Source of the DNA: Globomyces pollinis-pini
Lineage: Eukaryota > Chytridiomycota > Chytridiomycetes > Rhizophydiales > Globomycetaceae
Reading direction: 5' to 3'
Assembly: GCA_025399215.1 (NCBI GenBank)
Contig: MU621111.1
Span: 52,948 to 116,947 of the forward strand
Length of the DNA: 64,000 bases
Below, one piece after another: positions 55,812 through 64,000 of this stretch. Position 1 is the stretch's first letter. Every line of letters begins with the position of its first letter. Under the pieces are notes generated by a model that saw only the letters and a list, made by a program, of their open reading frames with translations, made no database searches and had not been told where the DNA came from. Both the position numbers and the translations under genes were made by a program.

Positions 55812-58800
55812 ATGCAAGACGAAAATCCATTTGAAGCTGCAATAGAAGCAGAACACGCTTGGTCGACAAAAGATATAGGAAGGAATTCCATTTCAGTAAT
55901 TTCATTTCAATAATAGTTCAACAGGGTATATTGACTGAAGTACCAACTTCTGGAGTTACATCTTTCTTGACTAATTCCATCGGAGGTTTAAAATCAGATT
56001 CTACTCCTGCTATTCTGTCTGTACCGTTAAGAAGAGTGAAGTTGTCAGAATTTACACCATATTTAACATCAATCAATGATGTGATTGACAAATATCAACT
56101 ACACAAAGCTTTAGGTCCAACATCATTTGAAGGAATACCTTTATTAAATTCTAACGCATATAATGAAGAAGATGATAAGACTTTAGAAAAATTACAGTCT
56201 ATAATACCCATGAAGGTCCCTAAATCTATGGACCGGTTAAAACGAACAAGAATGTTATCTGCAAATCCACAAGTGAAGAAAATACCAGAAATATTTCAGG
56301 ACAAATCTTTTGATTTGAAAAACCCACATACTTTCAGTGCGATTGTCGATTATAAGGATGTTATTGGCCTAAGCGCAACAAATGAGGAAGCAATACACCG
56401 TGATTTAAAAGACAAACTAGTATTGTATAAAGATCATGTTGAAGTTCAATTGTTGAATGAAATCTCACTTCGTTCCAATTCTTTTTTTGGAGCTCTATCT
56501 AACTTGCAAGCGTTAGAGGTTGAAACCCAACAATGTATTGATAATATTCAATCATTGAGAAAGTCATTAGTTGATGTAACAGAATCAAATATCAAAAAGA
56601 GTTTAAAAGTTACACAATTAAAACAGTTTAGAGGGAATTTAACACAACTTTACAGCGCTGTAAAATCTATCGGTCAAGTAAAAGATTCCAAACCTATTAT
56701 AGAACTGCTAATTAAACAATCCGATTATGTTGGCGCACTTGATTTAATTGAAGAAACTGTCACAGTATTGAGAGGACAAACCAGTCAACAATTGGATGCA
56801 CAAGTACCCGCAAAAGAACGAGTCGGAACAGGAATTCATATTTATCGAAACAAAAGCATTTCCGAACATAATATGGATCTAAGTGCTGTCAATGCTGTAG
56901 CGCACCAAAATGATAATCTAGCAATTATCGTGAAGGACTTGTCAAAAGTTATGGAAGCAGAATTGGTTAATATTTTGCTATCTGATATAAAAGCTCACTT
57001 GTCAGATATACTTCGAAATCCTTATACCATTCAAAATTTACCCACTACTGACAGCAAAAGTCATATTAAAAATTCAATCAAATCCATTCTTCTGGAGCAA
57101 TACTCTATTAATGAAGTTGCTAACACAGCTGTTGAAGCCAACTTACCACATCCTACATTGACAGCAAAAGATGAAGAATTGAAATCGAAAATAGCACCTT
57201 TGGTTTCTGGGTTGTTAAAACTCGACAGATTAGAAGGTGCATTAGTTTCCATAAAAGATAGTTTTTTCAAAGAGATCAAAAAGCATTCTGAAACGGTATT
57301 GAATGCAATCTAATGCGTAGTTTTATCCAACTCTGAATATAAATACACCAGCAAAAACAGAAATGAGTCCCATCGGAGGCAAAATCCCCAAGAATGTTTC
57401 TTCACCTCAGATCACCACTCCAAAAGAGTCACAAACACCTAAAGAAATTAAACGATTATACGAAGAGTAATAGTAGTAATTTAACTTTCTATAGAGAGCT
57501 ATCTAAAAGCTTAAAGGCGATGACATTTGATACATTTTTCCATTCACTGATACAACTCATAATTTTTTACATGAGGGTGATTGAACAAAGTTGTATCATC
57601 AACGAAATCATTGTTAATATTATAAAAGAAGCGGAGCAAAATGGAATTGTGATTGGAATCAGCTCAGTTATCAAATTAGATAAAGATCAAAAGAAGGATG
57701 TGAATGATGATGATGACAATGAAGTAATAAGTGCTAGTCAACCGTCAGCCAGTGATCCCAAAGGAAATTCTGTAAATACGTACGAGCAGATGCGGCAACA
57801 ATCTAATAATGTGTTAATATCCACTGCTGAATTAACACATAATCGAACATATAAACTGATTGCCTTCCGAGCGGATCAAAATTCAAAACTCAATCCAAAA
57901 GATTTTTATCGCCTATTCAAAGTATCATGGGAATTTGTCGCATTGACAGAACAATTATTCGGAAAAACAGGATTTGGTTTAAAAGGGTCATTGCTGACCC
58001 AATCAAAATCATTTATCAATAATTTTCACGAAGAAAAATCAAAACAGCTTTTCTTGTTGTTGGAAAATGAACAGTGGATACAAGCAGATATCCCTATAGA
58101 TTTCCAGCATATGACTGAGCAATTACAACTTTCTGTTCCTTTCCAATCCAACTCAATCAGAACTCCCAAAACGTCTGTGCCAAATTTAAGTTCATCAAGG
58201 GGTATTTTAGATAATGATGATGATGATGAAATGGATTTGACATTGGCTGCTAGACGTGCCAATTCTTCAAGTGAATCACTAGATAAACCTGAATTAGCAG
58301 TTTCTTCAAAGTATTTGATTGTGGATGGCGCCAAGTATCATGCGGTAGTATCCGTTTTATTGTTTTTGAAAATGTTGACTGATTATGCTCAATGTGCTCA
58401 GAATATATCAGCATCTACGCCTGATATATTGAATAGGATCTTTGAATTTTTAAAGGTATTTTCATTAATTCTCATATTGTATTAGTTGTTTAATTCCAAA
58501 ACTTGTCAATTGATTTTGGGTTCTGGGGCAATGAAATCTGCCGGATTATCATCTATTACAGCCAAACACATATGTATAACCATTCTTTTGTTTTAATTAT
58601 TGTAGCGTTGACGTCTCAATCACTAGGATTGGTAATGGCAGTCATCCCATATGTTAGAAAGGGCATATCTGGTTTACTCAATGCCAGGCAACAAGTTTTA
58701 TTATCTGATTTTGATAAAATAATGGGAGTAATACTACATTATTGATTTCTTAGGATTATCGAGATCATCAAAATGAATTATTTATGAAGCTGGTGAATAC

Positions 58801-59376
58801 CATGGGTGAACGATTAGTAGTACATACTACAGGCTTATCCGTATCTCATTTTATTTCTTATCGATAGTCTATTAATTGGGATATTCCCGAACCGAAAGAT
58901 TTTAATTCTGATGGGATCTCTATTGCCATTTTCGCGCTGGTAAGCGAGACTGTAGCATTTCATAAAGTTGTTGCTAAATTTCTACCTCCCGAATCGTTAA
59001 GGGTAATTCAACTTTATTTAGCTCACGCCAGTCAATTATGAATGAAATTTTTAGATGTTATGTTCGTAAACTTGAGGAAGAATTTAAAAAAGTGGATTTG
59101 TTTTCTAGTGCTGGCAAAAATAGATTACTATCGGATACTCACTACTTTATTCAAACATTAGCTTCACTTGATGGTATTGATGGACCTGGATCACATCTGG
59201 AAATTTGTGTTAATAATCTGAAAATTAAAGATAGACGGACTGTTATACCTCCCAAATCAACTGCACCAACTGCTCCGGCCGTTGACAAGAAAAGTACAAG
59301 TGCGACCCCTGCACCCGCGAAGTCTTCATTTGGTTGGAATATGTTTCGCGAGAACAAAACTGATGGATCATCCTAA
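55812..59376 (+). CDS. VPS54: GARP complex subunit VPS54
   Basis: Tethers endosome-derived vesicles to the trans-Golgi. 1,112 residues in nine exons (introns 55896-55924, 57296-57320, 57467-57494, 58456-58485, 58574-58605 and three shorter-spaced ones to 59030). N-terminal AWSTKDIGRNSIS and VPLRRVKLSEFTPYL, long helical region, then the conserved C-terminal block LFNSKTCQLILGSGAMKSAG, ITAKHISLTSQSLGLVM and VIPYVRKGI that identifies Vps54. A Pro/Ala-rich end follows. The first and last intron acceptors lie about 8-10 nt past a nearer AG that would break the frame. Confidence 0.92.
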
Positions 59377-59582
59377 ATACACTAATTTACAATAAAATAT
59401 ACTAAATGACCCATTTTACGTGATCCTTAGTAAACAATTCAGGTTTTGAATTATTGGTACATGGTTAGATATCATGGTATCATAAATCTTCTTACAAGAC
59501 AGAATGTATTTTGATTCTTTACCAATGGAAAATATTAATCCACGATAAACAAACGTGGAGAAAGTGCTTGATACTATAATCA

Positions 59583-59798
59583 TTGGTATATCCACGCATC
59601 AGGTCAAAAAGAACCAAAACTACAAAACAGATCTTATCAATGAAAGATAAATCAAATACGATCTCACCACATGGTTCAATACAAATCAACATCAGTGGGG
59701 GAAGTTCATTGGACACGGTAGAGATGAGTCCCAATAAAGTACTCTCTGACTTATCAAAGACAATGAAACGATCAGCAACAGTTGGTAATAAGGAATAA
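59583..59798 (+). CDS. possible small ORF, no clear start
   Basis: A Ser/Lys/Thr-rich open frame of 71 codons ending 12 bp before carbonic anhydrase copy 3. The frame has no ATG at its head (internal ATG 59640), and an acceptor-like CAG at 59600 suggests it could be a last exon whose first exon I cannot find. Low confidence. Confidence 0.25.
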   Translation: MVYPRIRSKRTKTTKQILSMKDKSNTISPHGSIQINISGGSSLDTVEMSPNKVLSDLSKTMKRSATVGNKE

Positions 59799-59810
59799 TA
59801 TTGATTTTGA

Positions 59811-60752
59811 ATGATAGAGAAATTGGATAAATTTTTATCAGGATATAAACGATTTCATAAAGTAAATGTCAATCTATGATTAATATTATAGAATTACTTT
59901 TGTGAAAATCAATTACTATTTAAAACATTACAAACCGGACAGGCACCCAAAACTGTTTTGATTGGATGTTGCGATTCAAGGTATCCCCATCATGTCCTAA
60001 CGACGCGTAAAGAGTCGATCCGGCAATAATAACCGATTGTGATCCTGGTGACATATTTGTTGTTCGTAACGTGGCCAATTTGGTTGCACCACATAAAGTT
60101 GATTTCGGATATCATGGTACCGCTTCAGCGTTAGAATATGCAGTACGTGTTCTACAAGTCGAAAATATCATTATTTTGGGACATTCACATTGTGGAGGCA
60201 TTGAATTGTTGATGCAAAGTGATGATGCTCCAGAATTTGAAGTAATTTTTTCAACGTGTCTTAATGTTTAGTATTTAGGACATTGGATGAGTATGGGGAA
60301 AGCAGTAAGTTATTTGCAATTAAATTTTTAGGCCAAAGATAAAACTTTAAGGTGCAGCATTTTAAAGATGGTTAACGGTATATAGGTTCTATTCTGATCA
60401 ACCACGCGATGTTCAAAACCGAGCTTGTGGTAATAATTCTCTTTGCTGATATATAGAGAAAGCATCGATTCTACAATCTTTGGAAAATTGCGTCAGCTAC
60501 CCTTGGATTCATGGTGATTGACCTTCATTAATTTTGTAGAAAAATTGAAAGATGGATCATTGAGTTTAACTGGATGGTAAATTGTCGCTTTTAAATGATT
60601 TTCATAGGTACTTTGATTTTGATACAGGAAAATTATTGGGATACAATTCAGAGAAAAGTACATTCGAATCTTTAGATACTGACGAGTGCAATATAATAGA
60701 TCGGATAAAAGATCAAGCGACCCGTAATAGTCTCTCGCAGCCTTCTCAGTAA
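59811..60752 (+). CDS. beta-carbonic anhydrase (copy 3), intron-rich, no presequence
   Basis: 234 residues in nine exons; introns 59862-59891, 59981-60012, 60242-60271, 60305-60331, 60352-60385, 60430-60456, 60514-60539 and 60577-60607 (26-34 nt) restore a full frame that otherwise looks heavily broken. Zinc site: IGCCDSRVDPAI (Ser of the usual CSDSR replaced by Cys) and LGHSHCGGIE. The protein begins MIEKLDKFLSGYKRF, acidic and without a targeting leader, so it is probably cytosolic. It shares the RAC/intron position with the two mitochondrial copies and a SLSLTGWYFDFDTG-like tail with LTGW-YFDFDTGKLLGY. Confidence 0.88.
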
Positions 60753-60877
60753 TAACAAAATAGAGACAAGATACCGATTTAATATACTGTCTCTTCCATT
60801 ACCATTGTCTCACTATTTAAATGACAACGGGTATAAGTATTATCAATCAATGTGATTTTATTCCAATGTATCCATAT

Positions 60878-62111
60878 TTAGAAAAACAGTTTGAAAGGAT
60901 ATTGCCCAATTTTGGTACGAAAAACGAATAGCAAGATTGAATATCCCAACAAAAACAAAAACAAAGACACGTACATAAAGACTCGTTGATTCTTCAAAGG
61001 TAAAGCCGGAACACCTATTTTTCAATTGGATAATGAACCAAATTACCTTCAGTTAGTAGCAGAACTCCTAAAGAGATAAGTCCATCTAGGTGTGAGATAA
61101 CATTAAATGTACAAATAGACGAAATCACAAATGGTTCTGCACCTAGCTGATTTGAAAATCCAGAGGCCATAAAGGAGGCCGAACCATCAGGGGCTTTTGC
61201 TAAAAATGGTGGGTTTCGAATTGTATTCCACATAAATCCAGAACACATAATAGTAGAAAAGATCTAAAAGGGTTCAATAGCCTAAATGGTACCATGATTC
61301 CAAAAGTGCTGAAATTTTTGAAATTGATGTGGTCTTTCATATCGACAAAGGTGACTTTGAAAAATAATGCAACGGTACCAATGACCACAATAGGAGTCAA
61401 AAACTTTTGATAATCAATAGGGCGAGGAATTTTGATCTGAGATGAATTAAACCCAAAAATATTACATCCACTTTCAACTTTTTGTTGACAAATGCAGCGA
61501 GTTGATCCGCAGTAACACCACTTTCACTGTTAGATCAGATTAACATACGCGTGAGTATCATATTGGTCGAATGCAATACTTTCTTTGTTGGGACCTTCCG
61601 TGGGTGGAAATCGATAGATGAGAGGAACACTTTGGACTTGGAACTGGCTATCAGAAAAATATTAAAACCTGGTAATCATTAAATACATGATATTACCTAA
61701 TGATCAGTATGATAATTAAACCTTTTGAAACACATCGGAAGCTTTAGGATAATCCAGTACTGCGAAATACAGTTTTCCATCTACTTTAGAATTCTTCCAA
61801 CCTTTCGCGACCAACTCAAACTCTGGCAAGAACTGACTACAAAATCAATTAATAATAGCTTACGCACAAGGGGAGCAAGCATGTTCCTTCATTGTAGTTG
61901 TAAAGAAGACCAGGAGAGTATAATTACGGGGAGTTTCAGTGAATAGATTAAATGATGTTGAATCCAGAGGAATAATTGGAGTTTTATATTCATTTAGTTT
62001 CTTTACTCTCTGACTAATTGACGAACATGCAAAGAGTGGAATGAGTAACGACAGAAACAACATGAAAAGTAAAAAACAATTTCGAGTCTGAATCGCTTGC
62101 AATTGGATCAT
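60878..62111 (-). CDS. OST3: oligosaccharyltransferase subunit OST3/OST6
   Basis: Thioredoxin-like subunit of the N-glycosylation complex. 336 residues, introns 61837-61863, 61644-61721 (78 nt), 61521-61548, 61437-61465, 61264-61292 and 61015-61046. Order: signal peptide from MIQLQAIQTRNCFLLFMLF, lumenal thioredoxin fold with redox CxxC in EHACSPCAQFLPEF, cis-Pro region FQVQSVPLIYRFPP, then four transmembrane helices (TPIVVIGTVALFF, ..., YVSLFLFLLGYSILLFVF) ending in YPFKLFF. An upstream ATG at 62144 is possible, but the start at 62111 gives a better signal peptide. Confidence 0.93.
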
Positions 62112-62144
62112 GTTTCCAATCCAAGTTTTAATGTCATTCAGCAT

Positions 62145-62505
62145 TTAGTTGAATCAGTTGTGAATTGCTTTAGATCGGACTTTCTATCCAATTGTTAGAT
62201 TTAGCTGTTGAAGGAATTTGCAATTTTTGAATGACTGATCAATTCGATGTTCATTCATCTTCTAGCACTTGATTGTACTTAACTCAATTAAATTCTCTGA
62301 TAATTTAAATTCAACAAAATGCACAATTGGTAATTAGAATATTAAGGAAAGTAATTATAAACTTTAGGTATAGCAAATAAATGTAAATCCATGGCTGGAC
62401 TGAAGCAATATGTTTTGGAACTCCATGTAGTAAAATATCATTGAAGTTGATGATTATCTGGCTCACATTCATATAATTTTTTTTTATTTTTTTTTTATTC
62501 TTTCG
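62145..62505. other. divergent promoter region of OST3 and RRS1
   Basis: AT-rich; includes a T-rich run at about 62478-62500 just before the RRS1 start. No ORF supported. Confidence 0.5.
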
Positions 62506-63603
62506 ATGGACGTTACTTCACAGCTGAATATATTGGAAGAGAAATAGTAAGAAAAATACAATGCAATCAATGATTCACTCAATCACCTTCAACAGTCTAT
62601 TGATATCAGTTAGCTAATTCTTTGTAGCAATGCCGTTCAAGTGGATAAACTCATTCCGTTGGAAATAGACTTGCAATGTTTGACAGCATTAGACTCAAAT
62701 CCATTGGATTTATCTCAGTAATACATATGGAATTTAACTCTTAGAATTCATAAGAACGATTATTTATTATCAGAAGCTAGAAATTCTTGTCAATTGCTAC
62801 TAAATGCCATTTTCACTCAACCTACCGTTTCCAACCAAGATGGTGTCTTTGCCACCTTACCTAGGTCAATGGCAAATCAATTACCTCGAGCTAAGCCTAT
62901 TCCAAAAATGAGACCCGCTACTAGATGGGAAAAGTAAACTGTCTAAACTAATGGTTCCTTTAGATTTGCTGCTGCAAAGGGTATTCGAAAAGTTAAAAAG
63001 AAGCGTGTTGTATATGATGAAGCTATGGGTGAATATCGACCTACTTATGGTTACAAAAATGCTGGAAAGACCACCAAAGATTTATCGGATTGGGCTGTTG
63101 AAGTTCCTGACCATGATGGTGATTTTTGTTATTATTAATTGTTAGATGGAACCAAAGACGTCTTCCAAGAAAAACGAGATGCAAAGAAGGAAAAGGTTGC
63201 CAAAAACGCGATGCAACAACGTAGAAATCAGGAAGAAGCTCATGCCTCTACTAGTGGAAAAGACTACAAGGTATACAAATCTACATTGACACATATAGGC
63301 ATTCCGAAAACAACTTTTACGTAAACAAATTGTTGATAGTAAAATATCCACTGCTTCACTTGGAAAATTCGACCGAAAATTAGAAAATGACAATGTTAAA
63401 ATCAAAGGCACCAGAAGAAAGGTAATTTAGTTAAAAAATTAAACATCTACCATTAGTTTGAATCCAACACCATTAGCCATAAGGAAGAGAAAGAAAAGGC
63501 ATTGGATATTGCTGAAAAGATTGGTAGGCCAAAAACTGGAAAAAGTGAGATTAGTGTACGAAAAGCTGTCAAATATGCTAAAGCTCAAAAAACTAGAAAA
63601 TAA
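62506..63603 (+). CDS. RRS1: ribosome biogenesis protein RRS1
   Basis: Assembly factor for the 60S subunit (5S RNP/Rpf2 partner). 289 residues, introns 62547-62627 (81 nt), 62718-62744, 62934-62963, 63119-63145, 63271-63298 and 63422-63456. The diagnostic core is LPRAKPIPKMRPATRWEKFA then AAAKGIRKVKKKRVVYDEAMGE and PTYGYKNAGK. An N-terminal helix with DLQCLTALDSNPLDL precedes it, and a Lys/Arg-rich C-terminal nucleolar tail ends KYAKAQKTRK. The exon sum is in frame. Confidence 0.94.
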
Positions 63604-63695
63604 TTCTTTAATAAATGATCATTTTTAACTCTAACTAATGTAATCTGGACAAAACACATAATGCATTCAAATTTTAATTAAGTCTTTATTAGGGA

Positions 63696-64000
63696 CTATT
63701 CTTTCATATTAATTGAATATTGAACTTTGTCATTCGTCTTTGATTCTACGAGTTCCGCTTTCAGCATCGTTTCAGCATTTACTTCCCAATGCCCATACGT
63801 TTGGTCAAGGTAGATTCCAAAACAACCTCCCACAATCGTCACGCCATTCACCAAAGCTACAATTAACATAATAAACCAAGAGCACGATTGAAAGTTTTTG
63901 TAAACACATTTCTCACATGGTTGTTCGTATGTTGGAAGACTGGTAGTGATTCTTCGTGATACACGATCAAAGAAATACTTGAGTTCAGGTTCCACTACAT
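63696..64000 (-). CDS. membrane protein, C-terminal part (runs off the window)
   Basis: An open frame continues through the window edge. It encodes a basic Ser/Arg-rich segment, CEKCVYKNFQSC (two Cys pairs), one transmembrane segment (WFIMLIVALVNGVTIVGGCF) and a polar C-terminal tail of about 40 residues. The frame is consistent with a type II or multi-pass protein whose N-terminal part lies outside. Not recognised. Confidence 0.55.
   Translation of the reverse strand, partial: VVEPELKYFFDRVSRRITTSLPTYEQPCEKCVYKNFQSCSWFIMLIVALVNGVTIVGGCFGIYLDQTYGHWEVNAETMLKAELVESKTNDKVQYSINMKE

Noticed and set aside
59811..60752. Carbonic anhydrase copy 3 as a decayed pseudogene
   Set aside because: First impression from stops every 50-200 bases. 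Eight 26-34 nt introns with normal sites restore a complete 234-residue enzyme in frame.
1..64000. CRISPR arrays, transposons, tRNA or rRNA genes
   Set aside because: No spaced direct repeats, terminal inverted repeats, transposase-like frames or tRNA A/B-box pairs were recognised by eye. A dedicated tRNA scan could still find one.

Overview
This window comes from a compact, AT-rich nuclear genome of a fungus. The evidence is eukaryotic gene architecture, fungal-type secreted M14 carboxypeptidases, F-box/WD40, MVP1, ABP1 and bHLH genes, and very short GT-AG introns. Two genes point to a flagellated (zoosporic) lineage: an MDM1-like centriole/microtubule protein (11516-13231) and a RIIAD1-like docking protein (30690-31245). 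That placement is an inference; no rRNA or barcode locus is present. Genes lie close together on both strands and almost every long gene is cut by introns of 23-38 nt. Apparent stops and frame jumps inside conserved domains nearly always resolve to such introns. For most models the exons I placed by hand sum to a multiple of three.

Layout. 1-5.3 kb: Msp1 AAA ATPase (5' end missing), APE1 AP endonuclease, Hrp1-like RNA-binding protein, RPAC1. 5.6-10.4 kb: two inverted paralogues of a two-TM protein flanking a secreted carboxypeptidase. 10.5-16 kb: isopentenyl phosphate kinase, MDM1-like protein, Myb-repeat protein. 16.2-22.8 kb: a very large HEAT-like protein. 22.8-27 kb: bHLH factor, sparse DNA, a small ORF and a membrane protein. 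27.3-36.6 kb: RanGAP, MVP1, RIIAD1-like, ABP1, PABPN1-like, complex I NDUFA7-like, mitochondrial uL3. 36.8-42.1 kb: second carboxypeptidase, LEA2-like membrane protein, F-box/WD40. 42.4-49.1 kb: an accessory block with carbonic anhydrase copies around a cell-surface copper/haem protein pair. 49.7-64 kb: NAD(P)HX dehydratase, NatC subunit NAA35, NIFK-like nucleolar protein with a PAKKE repeat tail, VPS54, a third carbonic anhydrase, OST3, RRS1 and a partial membrane protein.

Most striking: (1) a carbonic anhydrase paralogue that has lost its whole catalytic domain but keeps promoter, TATA box, mitochondrial presequence, intron 1, the Cys/His-rich tail and an intact 81-codon frame; (2) a BIM1-like (LPMO-like X325) copper domain with N-terminal His fused to a haem peroxidase and a probable GPI anchor, divergent from a second BIM1-like protein lacking that His; (3) genome-wide ultra-short introns. 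The remaining genes are largely housekeeping: RNA polymerase, ribosome biogenesis, trafficking, N-glycosylation, mitochondria.
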